A stretch of 64,000 nt of DNA from JBCBSS01 sp039819065. Lineage in GTDB: Bacteria > Bacteroidota > Bacteroidia > Cytophagales > Cyclobacteriaceae. The notes under the pieces were generated by a model that saw nothing but the letters and a program-made list of their open reading frames with translations, had not been told where the DNA came from and ran no database searches. Both the position numbers and the translations under genes were made by a program. Within the stretch, counting starts at the first letter, position 1; the number at the start of each line of letters is the position of its first letter. This document shows, piece by piece, positions 18,082-26,666 of the stretch. Location of the stretch: assembly GCA_039819065.1 (NCBI GenBank), contig JBCBSS010000014.1:1-64000 (forward strand). The letters run 5' to 3'.

Positions 18082-19170
18082 TTAGCCGAAAACAGGGCTT
18101 AAATCCCATTCTGATTTTTGGTTATACACCAGGTTTCCATTGTGGATTTGCAAGGGTGAAGAAATATTGTTTTGGTAAATCTGCCCTGTTCCCAATCCCT
18201 GCGGCATATCTACATTGGCCAAGGCTGTGTATTGGCTTATGGCATTCAATCCAATATTCGATTCTAATGCGGAAGTAATCCACCAACCGATACCTTGATC
18301 TTCAGCCGTGTTTATCCATTCTGACGAAGCACTTAATCCGCCAACTAAAGTTGGTTTAAGGATGATGTACTGTGGGTTTATCTTTGATAGCAGTTCAGAT
18401 TTCGCATTTGGATCGTCTATGCCGATCAGTTCCTCATCAAGCGCGATCGGTAGAATTTGGCTGTCACATAGGGATCGCATTGCTTCATCCTGTCCAGGCT
18501 GGATGGGCTGTTCGATAGAATGTATGTCATAGGATGCGAGTTTTTCCAACTTAGAAGGAGCTTCTTCAACACTGAAGGCGCCATTGGCATCCACTCTGAG
18601 GGTGATTTGCTCTGGTGTAAAATTATCTCGAATATGAGCCAAAACGGACAACTCTTCGTCGAAATTGAGTGCACCAATTTTGACCTTAATACAGTCAAAA
18701 CCCTGCTTTATCTTTTTGTCAATCTGTTCTAGCATGAAATCGATATCACCCATCCATACCAGGCCATTGATGGGTATTGTAAAAGTCGAATCCTTAAACG
18801 CATTAGGGTATATGATCCTTTCCCCGCCGTTGACCATATCCATCAATGCTGTTTCCAAAGCGAATCGGATAGCCGGAAAGCCACTACCCGCTAGTTTGGA
18901 TACTATGCTTTGGTATTCGTTATTAAAAGCCTGTAAATCAAACTGCTCCAGTTGGCTACATACTTCACTGAGCTTAGGTTCAAAATCATCCCGATCATCT
19001 ACACTTAATCCAACCAAAGGCCCAGCTTCTCCCAAACCGAATATCTCCGGATTAGCAGTATCCCAGACCTTGAGGAAATAAGTATGCTTCTCCTTAAGCA
19101 TGCCACGGGAGGTGCCAGCATCAAAGTTGAACTTGAGTTTGTATTTATAATATCTTGATCTTAAAGCCAT
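18082..19170 (-). CDS. menC: o-Succinylbenzoate synthase (enolase superfamily)
   Basis: 362 residues from the ATG at 19170 (MALRSRYYK). A longer reading to 19239 adds 23 residues without family similarity. MenC dehydrates SHCHC to o-succinylbenzoate in menaquinone synthesis. Active-site elements are in order: KVKIG (the Lys-x-Lys base, about 163), RVDANGAF (Asp ligand), SIEQPI (Glu ligand), ALDEELIG (Asp ligand) and ILKPTLVGG (second Lys, about 270). Dipeptide epimerases share these residues, but the many men genes at 55-60 kb favour MenC. It converges with the nuclease gene. Confidence 0.88.
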   Translation of the reverse strand: MALRSRYYKYKLKFNFDAGTSRGMLKEKHTYFLKVWDTANPEIFGLGEAGPLVGLSVDDRDDFEPKLSEVCSQLEQFDLQAFNNEYQSIVSKLAGSGFPAIRFALETALMDMVNGGERIIYPNAFKDSTFTIPINGLVWMGDIDFMLEQIDKKIKQGFDCIKVKIGALNFDEELSVLAHIRDNFTPEQITLRVDANGAFSVEEAPSKLEKLASYDIHSIEQPIQPGQDEAMRSLCDSQILPIALDEELIGIDDPNAKSELLSKINPQYIILKPTLVGGLSASSEWINTAEDQGIGWWITSALESNIGLNAISQYTALANVDMPQGLGTGQIYQNNISSPLQIHNGNLVYNQKSEWDLSPVFG

Positions 19171-19311
19171 GAAATGGATTTTAAACGTTCGCTTTTGTCT
19201 TTCAAAGTTATCTTTGCCGAAAATAGAGCGGCAGGTCAAATTACCTGCGCACTATTACGATATTCATAAATAAGTCAACAGGTTTTATCAATCAGGGTTT
19301 AAAGTTAATCT

Positions 19312-20529
19312 ATGAAAGCGTTGCAACTTGACCAGTTCAATTACGATTTGCCAGAAGAACGCATTGCTAAATATCCACTGAAAGAGCGGGATCAATCCAA
19401 GTTATTGGTTTATGAGCATGGGGAAATATCACATCATAGATTTCACGAAGCAGACACCTTGCTACCAGAGGATACTCTCCTCTTTTTCAACGACACTAAA
19501 GTAATACCAGCACGTATTTTCCTTCAAAAAGAGACTGGCGCAACGATTGAAATATTTCTACTTAACCCTGTGGCTCCCACCACTGAAGTCAACGCCATCA
19601 TGCATGTAACCGAAAAGGTCGTGTGGCATTGTATGATAGGCAACTTGAAAAAGTGGAAAGATGACAATGTGCTCAGTCAGGCGTTGGAAATTGATGGTCG
19701 TTCCACTACCTTATCAGCCAGATTGATCAATCGACAGCGCATGGAGGTAGAGTTCTCATGGCCTGATAATGATGTTTTGTTCGTGGATATCATTCATGCT
19801 CTGGGACAAATCCCGCTACCCCCTTATTTCCATAGGGAGCCTGAAGAACACGACAAAGAGCGTTATCAAACCGTCTATTCAAAGTTTGATGGTGCCGTAG
19901 CTGCCCCTACCGCCGGATTGCACTTTTCAGAAAATCTCCTATCCAGAATGAAAGAAAAAGGTGTTCGGCAAGATTTCCTGACACTACATGTGAGTGCAGG
20001 CACTTTTCAGCCCATTAAGAATGATAATATCACCGAGCACCCGATGCACTCTGAACAAGTGGTGGTTTCCCGAGAAAACATTGAGAGAATAGCTGAGGCT
20101 GAGGGTAGAATCATTGCGGTGGGTACCACCTCTATGCGCACCCTCGAAAGCTTGTATTGGTTTGGTGTGAAAGTCATGCAAGACGAAAAAGCCACATTCG
20201 ATATTGAAAAACTATTTCCCTACGAAAAACGCGATTTCGATTTACCAAATCGCAAAGAAGTAGCAGAGCAGTTGATCCTATATATGGATAAAAAAGGTAT
20301 TGATAAGATAGTAGGAACGACAAAGATTTTCATTTTCCCAGGATATGAATTCCGTATTTGCTCTGGGCTTTTCACCAATTACCATCTACCCAAGTCCACA
20401 TTGATTTTATTGGTGGCTGCCTTTATCGGTGATGATTGGAAGGAGGTATATGAAGAGGCTCTAGAAAAAGATTACCGCTTTCTTAGCTACGGTGATTCGT
20501 CATTACTATTACCAAAAAATAAAGGCTGA
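19312..20529 (+). CDS. queA: S-adenosylmethionine:tRNA ribosyltransferase-isomerase QueA
   Basis: 405 residues. QueA moves the ribosyl part of SAM onto 7-aminomethyl-deazaguanine in tRNA to make epoxyqueuosine. Motifs: FNYDLPEERIAKYPLKERDQSKLL at the N terminus (residues about 8-31), FNDTKVIPARI, GAVAAPTAGLHFS (about 198-210) and the C-terminal TNYHLPKSTLILLVAAF. The family is usually about 350 residues; the extra length here lies in the middle and C-terminal segments. The stop codon lies inside a long terminator stem. No other queuosine genes are visible here. Confidence 0.94.
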   Translation: MKALQLDQFNYDLPEERIAKYPLKERDQSKLLVYEHGEISHHRFHEADTLLPEDTLLFFNDTKVIPARIFLQKETGATIEIFLLNPVAPTTEVNAIMHVTEKVVWHCMIGNLKKWKDDNVLSQALEIDGRSTTLSARLINRQRMEVEFSWPDNDVLFVDIIHALGQIPLPPYFHREPEEHDKERYQTVYSKFDGAVAAPTAGLHFSENLLSRMKEKGVRQDFLTLHVSAGTFQPIKNDNITEHPMHSEQVVVSRENIERIAEAEGRIIAVGTTSMRTLESLYWFGVKVMQDEKATFDIEKLFPYEKRDFDLPNRKEVAEQLILYMDKKGIDKIVGTTKIFIFPGYEFRICSGLFTNYHLPKSTLILLVAAFIGDDWKEVYEEALEKDYRFLSYGDSSLLLPKNKG

Positions 20530-20556
20530 TTGGTTATCCCAATCAGCCTTTACGTA
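20516..20556. terminator. Bidirectional hairpin terminator overlapping the queA stop codon
   Basis: A perfect 13-bp stem AAAGGCTGATTGG/CCAATCAGCCTTT (20521-20533, 20539-20551) includes the queA TGA at 20527-20529. The T run is short on the plus strand; on the minus strand the run TTTATTTTTT makes it a better terminator for the convergent PorE-like gene. Confidence 0.75.
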
Positions 20557-20662
20557 TCTATTTCCTTACTTTAATTAATGGTATTAAACCCCAGGGTAGA
20601 ACTCTGGCCCCAAGGAATCAAACCACAACTCTTTCGTCTGCCATAGCAGCCGCCAAGGCAGA

Positions 20663-23014
20663 TTAAAGGGCTCTACCGACTTTTTGCAAGTCCACTAGCC
20701 TTACTTCTACCCTTCTACTTTCTTCTGCCGAAGACTTCTCTTCCTTCGTTTCTCCATAACCTCTGGCTACAATTCTACGGCGTACAATACCTTTGAAGTT
20801 GAGGTAATTGAGTACTGAAATCGCTCTTTTATTAGAAAGCTCTCTGTTGAAGTCTTCGTCTCCTTCAGCCGAGGCATATCCTGATATTTGAACACCCAAT
20901 CCTTTATTTGCTTTTAACAACTTGAGCATCTCATCTAATTGGCCATTGTATTTGCCATCAAGATCGCTCTTACCCACTGCGAAATATACCTTCAACTCTT
21001 TACCCAGCAACTCAGGATCATAGCTTTTCACTGGCTCTTTCGGTTGTTGCTTTCTCTTTTCTGCTTCTTCAGTTACGAAGAAAGTTGGAAGTGATAAGAT
21101 GGTTTCTCCGCCTACATCTTTCTTCTCAAATTTGCTCTCGTCCGTCTCATCATAATAATAGGTTCTTGCTGCCGCTTCCAAGTTTTCATTTTCAATCTCA
21201 TCGAAATTGATTTCATCAATCGGGTTGGTAGCAAACATCAACTCAAGCAAGTAATCTATACCATCCTGGTCACCGGCTTTAATCAAGTCCTCCATCAAAT
21301 CATAAGGGTCTACATCACCGTCTCGAAGCAATTTAGCTTCATGCTGCTTTCTCTCAGTTTCCAGTTTTTCCTTATTGGTATCGTAGAATGCATTCTTCAC
21401 TTCCACTTCTTGCCCCACCTTCACGCCAAACTGGGTGATGGTCTTCAGCAGTATCTGCTGATAAAGCTCATAGAAGTAAGTTTGGTTCGGTACGTTGATG
21501 TTCAACGTATATGGCAAGAAGCCATCCGACTCTATAATAATGTCGTAATTCTTGGCTGGTGGTAAAATGATCAAGTAATCACCGCTTTCCGCATCAGGAT
21601 TGTATACGAAATCCAACTTCTTATGCGTCTCATTATCGACCACATAGATCTTAGTTGGTAGCGCCTTCTTCGTCTCGGCATCTAAGATTCTTCCTTTTAT
21701 TAAAGTAAGTGGGATATTGGCATCTTCATCAGGCATTTCAACCGAGTAAATATCCTGACCACCTGAGCCTCCTTTTCTGTCAGAAGAAAAGTATGCTTTA
21801 CGGCCATCAGCTGTTAATGTGAAGTAGTCATCATTCAAGGTAGTATTGATAGGATAACCCATGTTTTCAGGCGTCGACCATGCTCCCTCTGTTAACCTTG
21901 ATCTAAAAATGTCTTTACCCCCAATGGTGTTATGCCCATTAGAATTAAAGAATAATGTCACTTGATCCGGATGGATGAAAGGTGCGTCATCATCGTACTT
22001 AGTATTGATCTTTTCTCCCAGGTTTTTTGGTCGGCTCCATGTGCCATCGTCTTGCTTTTCTACTTTGTAGATATCAAAACCTCCAAATCCACCTGGACGG
22101 TTACTGGCAAAATAGATCGTCTTCCCATCTGGCGTTACACTAGCTGTACTTTCCAGGTGACGAGATCTGATTTCATCAATAATGGTTGGTTCTGACCACT
22201 TTTCACCTGACTTATCAATTGTAAAAATGTTACCGGTATTATTCTCTCCTCCCATAAAGATCAGCATACGCTGTCCATCTGGTGATAAACCGGCTGTTCC
22301 TACATTGTAATCACTATTGATGGGTATCTTTTTAGGTAGCGTCCAGTTCCCGGCGCTTTTATAAGACACGTATATCTCTTCTATAAATTCCTCACTAGAT
22401 CTATTCTTGTTAGTGTTAGGGCGTAGTGCTGTAAAAGCCATGATGCTTTCGTCGGCTGATACTACAGGGTTGTATTCCGTATTATCGGTATTGATATTAG
22501 TGCCTAGGTTCACTACGCTAATATCTTTCTTCCGGCTGATTGCCTTTTTGGCATTATTGCTTATCTCAATGGCTCGATTGACCTCTGCTTTGGCCTTGGC
22601 ATCATTGCCACTTTTGGCCTTGTATTTCGTGTAGCTTTCAAGGGCTTTATCGATCTGCTCATCCATGTGATAAACCCTTCCCAATTCTAAATGAGCAGTA
22701 GATGGCAATTTGGCAGCGTTATCGGCTACTGCAAATTCCAGGTATGAGATAGCTTTGATCTTGTCCTCCACTTTAAAAGAGTTGAGATAACATTTACCCA
22801 ACCTATAGTAAGTTATCGCATCTTTTTCTCCAGCTTCAACTACTTCTAAATAAAGAGGTAAGGCCTCTTTGTAGTTTTTAATACTGAAGAATTTATCAGC
22901 ACGAAACAATTGCTTTTTTACATCACCGCCTTGTGACCATGCAGGTGCTGCCAGCACGATGGCCAATATTAAAGTCAATAATGTAGAATGGCTTATTTTC
23001 CTCATAACGCTCAA
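20663..23014 (-). CDS. PorE-like OmpA-family protein (TPR, PD40 propeller, CRD-like, OmpA)
   Basis: 783 residues with a signal peptide (1-27, ending AAPAWSQ). Domains in order: TPR repeats (about 35-160), PD40/WD40-like propeller blades with GQRMLIFMGG, GKTIYFASNRPGGFGGFDIY and GRKAYFSSDRKGGSGGQDIY (about 170-425), a carboxypeptidase-regulatory-like Ig domain (LIKGRILDAETKKALPT, about 437-510), a linker and a C-terminal OmpA domain (SGYASAEGDEDFNRELSNKRA, near 715) that binds peptidoglycan. This order matches PorE of the type IX secretion system. Many Bacteroidota have several such paralogues, so PorE itself is not proven. Likely periplasmic and wall-anchored. Confidence 0.82.
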   Translation of the reverse strand: MSVMRKISHSTLLTLILAIVLAAPAWSQGGDVKKQLFRADKFFSIKNYKEALPLYLEVVEAGEKDAITYYRLGKCYLNSFKVEDKIKAISYLEFAVADNAAKLPSTAHLELGRVYHMDEQIDKALESYTKYKAKSGNDAKAKAEVNRAIEISNNAKKAISRKKDISVVNLGTNINTDNTEYNPVVSADESIMAFTALRPNTNKNRSSEEFIEEIYVSYKSAGNWTLPKKIPINSDYNVGTAGLSPDGQRMLIFMGGENNTGNIFTIDKSGEKWSEPTIIDEIRSRHLESTASVTPDGKTIYFASNRPGGFGGFDIYKVEKQDDGTWSRPKNLGEKINTKYDDDAPFIHPDQVTLFFNSNGHNTIGGKDIFRSRLTEGAWSTPENMGYPINTTLNDDYFTLTADGRKAYFSSDRKGGSGGQDIYSVEMPDEDANIPLTLIKGRILDAETKKALPTKIYVVDNETHKKLDFVYNPDAESGDYLIILPPAKNYDIIIESDGFLPYTLNINVPNQTYFYELYQQILLKTITQFGVKVGQEVEVKNAFYDTNKEKLETERKQHEAKLLRDGDVDPYDLMEDLIKAGDQDGIDYLLELMFATNPIDEINFDEIENENLEAAARTYYYDETDESKFEKKDVGGETILSLPTFFVTEEAEKRKQQPKEPVKSYDPELLGKELKVYFAVGKSDLDGKYNGQLDEMLKLLKANKGLGVQISGYASAEGDEDFNRELSNKRAISVLNYLNFKGIVRRRIVARGYGETKEEKSSAEESRRVEVRLVDLQKVGRAL

Positions 23015-23433
23015 TTATTCTAAATCCAAAAATAGATATCTTATCAATACGATGCTTGAACGGTAAGCATCTATTGTACCAAAAGCTGGTTTATGTAAGA
23101 TATCGGCTGCTTTTTAAAAATATCTAAAACGATAACTATCAATAATCACTTAAAATTAAAGAGTATTTCACTTTAATCTAAACAAACCGCCTTTAAATGG
23201 CAATGTAATTTTAAGTAAAACTCTCAGTATAATAATCTAAATGTTTGATTTTTAGACATCTATCTAATATCAAACGATCAAATACCGGTTCGACTCGATC
23301 AATGACTTTCTATACCAGATCACCTTACAACAAGACCATTTCAGAAGCTAGGTTGCCAAGATTGCCATCTTGAATAAATCCTTTTCAAAAAATAAAATGG
23401 AAGTAGAACACAAAACTTATATCTTGGCATCAG
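23015..23433. promoter_or_regulatory. AT-rich divergent spacer with nested inverted repeats
   Basis: No gene is seen in these 419 bp between the PorE-like gene and mscS. Near the PorE-like start lies a hairpin GATGCTT/AAGCATC (23051-23057, 23065-23071) nested inside a perfect 9-bp inverted repeat GATATCTTA/TAAGATATC (23035-23043, 23096-23104). A separate pair GTTTGAT/ATCAAAC lies at 23243-23249 and 23269-23275. The first two could fold in the PorE-like mRNA leader or serve as operators; nothing more can be said from sequence. Confidence 0.4.
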
Positions 23434-24336
23434 ATGAGCGCCTTATCCGATATTCTCGATTCTATCTCCGGCTTTTTTGAAGAGTTTGGAGACGTGTTCA
23501 CCCAAACGCTCTTCAAAATCGGCAACTCCGAAATAAGCCTTTCCTCGATCATATATTTTATAGTTGCCACATTTTTACTGATCTACCTCTCAGGTAAGCT
23601 CAAAAAGATTCTGATCAAACGTATTGGATCTAAGTATCCGGAAGATAAGGGAACGCTTCAATCCGTATCGACCATTATCAGGTACGTTGTATTAGTAGTT
23701 GGATTACTTGTGATTATCCAATCGGCCGGTATTGACCTTAGTGCACTGAGCATTCTCGCAGGTGCCCTTGGCGTAGGTATAGGATTCGGCCTTCAAAACA
23801 TCACTAATAACTTCATTTCCGGGATCATCATTTTGTTAGAAAGGCCCATTAAGGCGGGTGATCGCATTGAAGTGGGAGATGTTAAAGGTGATGTAGTAGA
23901 CATACGAGCAAGATCTACTACGGTGATCACTAATGACAATATCACCTTGATCGTACCTAACTCCGAGTTTATATCTTCCACCGTCATTAACTGGAGCCAT
24001 AATGATCGCAACGTACGCTTTCGATTTCCGGTAGGTGTGGCTTACAAAGAGGATCCTGCCCAGGTCAAACAATTGCTACTCGAAGTGGCCAAGGAAAATA
24101 CCGATGTTCTATCAATACCAGAACCAGATGTGCTTTTTGATGAGTTTGGTGACAGTTCTCTCAACTTCACTTTGATGGTTTGGACTACCGAATATATCGA
24201 TCGCCCCAATATTCTCAAGAGCCAGCTGTATTTCGCGATTTTTGAGAAATTCAAGGAATACGATATCGAGATACCTTTTCCTCAACGAGATTTGCACGTT
24301 AAGTCTGGCATCAACCCCTTAGAAAGTCACAGTTAA
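23434..24336 (+). CDS. MscS-family small-conductance mechanosensitive channel
   Basis: 300 residues. After a short soluble N terminus there are three membrane helices (about 33-52, 70-92 and 97-125). The pore-lining helix carries the Gly/Ala pattern ILAGALGVGIGFGLQNITNN, the MscS signature, followed by ERPIKAGDRIEVGDVKGDVVDI of the beta domain. The C-terminal alpha/beta vestibule is present. Such channels open under membrane tension to release solutes on osmotic downshock. The gene is a single unit that converges with the cyclase gene. Confidence 0.93.
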   Translation: MSALSDILDSISGFFEEFGDVFTQTLFKIGNSEISLSSIIYFIVATFLLIYLSGKLKKILIKRIGSKYPEDKGTLQSVSTIIRYVVLVVGLLVIIQSAGIDLSALSILAGALGVGIGFGLQNITNNFISGIIILLERPIKAGDRIEVGDVKGDVVDIRARSTTVITNDNITLIVPNSEFISSTVINWSHNDRNVRFRFPVGVAYKEDPAQVKQLLLEVAKENTDVLSIPEPDVLFDEFGDSSLNFTLMVWTTEYIDRPNILKSQLYFAIFEKFKEYDIEIPFPQRDLHVKSGINPLESHS

Positions 24337-24376
24337 ATAAGATGATTTTCTGGTCTTGCAGAATGAGGAAATTATA

Positions 24377-26311
24377 TCATTTGTGATACTTGTCTATTAA
24401 CCGTTTGAATCGGTCATCCTTTCTCACTTCTTCCCACAGCGGATGAATCATAATATAAATACCGCCTATTTTGTTGATCAACCCTTTTTCAAGGTATTGA
24501 TAGGCTTTATCGGTTTCTCCCATACCCATATATAATACCGCAAAATCCATGTCCAAATTGATCACTTCATCCACCTCCATTCTACGATGCATTCTATCCA
24601 GAATATCCCTTGCCTCATCCCACCGATCGGCCATGGCGTAGGCATAACCTAAGCCTGTAATGCCTTTCAGTTCATGCCCAACCTTATCATGGTATGCTTG
24701 AAATACCTCAATAGCCTTTTGATAATCACCTAATACTATGTAAACCCAACCTTTGCTCTCAATAGCACCCCTGAATTCAGGGTCGAGCGATAAAGTACGG
24801 TCATACTGGGCTATGGCATTTTCATATTTACCACTGAATAAATAGGCGTCACCCATGGATTTGTTAATCGGCAAGGACAAAGGATCAACCTTAATGGCTT
24901 TCTTGACAGACTCAAAAGCACCGTCTACATCGCCTATGGCACATTGATATAGCGAGTAGTAGTGAAGTGCATCTGCTTTATCAGGATTGATTTCCAAGGC
25001 TTTTTCAAGACACGCTTTGGCCTTATCCCAATCAAAGTCATAGAATAGACTGATCATCGATTGAGCAATATGTCCGCCTTCATGTTCAGGAGCCAGTTCC
25101 AGTGCCTTTTCGGCATATACCAAAGCTTCCGGATATCCTGTTTTGGGAGGTATTTGCCCTGTGACACTTAAATAGGAATAGCCGTATGAGGCGCCTACGT
25201 GTGCTAAAACAAAATCTGGTTCTAACGCAATAGCAGTTTTAAAATGTTCAATTGAAGCCTTTACTTCCACTGGCATCCACTTATTATAATGGTACACGCC
25301 TTTAAGGTAGTAATTGTATGCCTCCATATTCTCCGTACGGGAGGTGGTTACAGTTTCACTGGCCGTGTTATCGGTAGATAGCGCTGCCCTCAATTTATTG
25401 GCTATGATGCTGGAAATCTCATCCTGCACTTCGAATATATCATCCAGGCTGCGATCAAAAACTTCAGACCATATGTGAAATCCATCATATGTATCAATCA
25501 ACTGAGCTGTAATACGTACCTTATTTCCAGCCCTTCTCACACTACCTTCCAGTACGGTATTCACTCCCAGTTGCCTGCCTATCTGCCGCACATCCTCATT
25601 GCGGTTCTTAAAAGCAAAAGAGGAAGTTCTGGACGTAACCATTAAACCATCCACTCTGGTGAGTGCGTTGAGTAATTCCTCAGAAATTCCATCGCTGAAA
25701 TATTCATTGTCCGGATTGCTACTCATATTCACAAAAGGCAGTACAGCAATAGAATTAACTTGATCTACTTTCTTTCCTTTTAATTGTCGTTTGTGTGGTA
25801 CTGCCAGGCAATCATTATCAATGGCATAAACCTCCACAGGTTTGTCGACATTCTTAAGTTCGAATCTCCCCATTGGAGCCGTTTGAAATTCTACATGACT
25901 TTTGAGGTCATCGTAAACTTTTTCGGATATGAGTACCGCACCTGGTACGGAAATAGACTCGATTCTTGACGCTATGTTCACACCATCTCCGTATATGCCT
26001 TCATTATCATAAACAACATCGCCTGAGTGCAAACCTATCCTCAACGGAATAGAGGGTTCCTCTCTCAGATTTCGCTGAATTTCTATGGCACATTTGGTCG
26101 CCTGTATAGAACTGTTAAAGACAATCATAGTACCATCCCCAAAGTATTGCAGTATTTGACCTTGGTACTTTTTGGTGGTGGATCTCAGAATTGAACGATG
26201 TCTGTCTCTATTCTCCTTCGCACGCGCTTCATCCTTCTGCATCAAGGCAGTATAACCCACCATATCGGTGAACATAATAGCAGCTAGTTGGCGTTTTCTG
26301 GTTTCTAACAT
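24377..26311 (-). CDS. Class III nucleotide cyclase fused to a TolB-like domain and TPR repeats
   Basis: 644 residues. Residues 1-170 form a class III cyclase catalytic domain: metal-binding Asp in FTDMVGYT and in YFGDGTMIVF, and the transition-state Asn and Arg in GDGVNIASRIE. The position normally holding the substrate-selecting Lys (VK-x-x-GDG) is Gln (LQYFGDG), so the substrate is uncertain. Residues about 185-320 are a TolB/FlgO-like domain (SIAVLPFVNMS, VLEGSVRRAGNKVRITAQLID). The rest holds about nine TPR units. No membrane helix is seen. It is divergent from the transporter-TIR-nSTAND operon, 355 bp away. Confidence 0.85.
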   Translation of the reverse strand: MLETRKRQLAAIMFTDMVGYTALMQKDEARAKENRDRHRSILRSTTKKYQGQILQYFGDGTMIVFNSSIQATKCAIEIQRNLREEPSIPLRIGLHSGDVVYDNEGIYGDGVNIASRIESISVPGAVLISEKVYDDLKSHVEFQTAPMGRFELKNVDKPVEVYAIDNDCLAVPHKRQLKGKKVDQVNSIAVLPFVNMSSNPDNEYFSDGISEELLNALTRVDGLMVTSRTSSFAFKNRNEDVRQIGRQLGVNTVLEGSVRRAGNKVRITAQLIDTYDGFHIWSEVFDRSLDDIFEVQDEISSIIANKLRAALSTDNTASETVTTSRTENMEAYNYYLKGVYHYNKWMPVEVKASIEHFKTAIALEPDFVLAHVGASYGYSYLSVTGQIPPKTGYPEALVYAEKALELAPEHEGGHIAQSMISLFYDFDWDKAKACLEKALEINPDKADALHYYSLYQCAIGDVDGAFESVKKAIKVDPLSLPINKSMGDAYLFSGKYENAIAQYDRTLSLDPEFRGAIESKGWVYIVLGDYQKAIEVFQAYHDKVGHELKGITGLGYAYAMADRWDEARDILDRMHRRMEVDEVINLDMDFAVLYMGMGETDKAYQYLEKGLINKIGGIYIMIHPLWEEVRKDDRFKRLIDKYHK

Positions 26312-26666
26312 TCTCAGTTCTGATCGAATCGACCTCTATTAACTATAGCCTTTGTACAAGAGGCTGATCTTAGTGGCGACCTAATAGGTCATCGGCTTTC
26401 CGTTTAAACGAGAAGCAATCGACTAAGTTGAGCCTAGTTATAATATTAGTCTGATATTGGCTGGATATATTTTAAGCTTTCTGGCAAAAAAAGAATATTT
26501 ATAGGTTTAGAAAGATTAATCATATAAAATTCATGTAATTGCCCTCTAGCTCTCGATATGACGGTTTATGAAATGCGCCTTGGTTGCTTAAACGAAATAT
26601 TAAAGCTATTTTGAGGTGTTTTTGGATGAATATAATTCAATTACTGGTAAGCGCTAAAGATACTCG
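26312..26666. promoter_or_regulatory. Divergent spacer between cyclase gene and TIR/nSTAND operon, with palindrome
   Basis: No gene is seen in these 355 bp. A 13-bp palindrome GACCTA-A-TAGGTC lies at 26378-26390, 67 bp before the cyclase start, and could be an operator serving either direction. The rest is AT-rich, with no convincing complete promoter. Confidence 0.4.

Noticed and set aside
18665..19081. 138-codon plus-strand frame opposite menC
   Set aside because: menC carries all active-site residues; the opposite frame has no features of its own.
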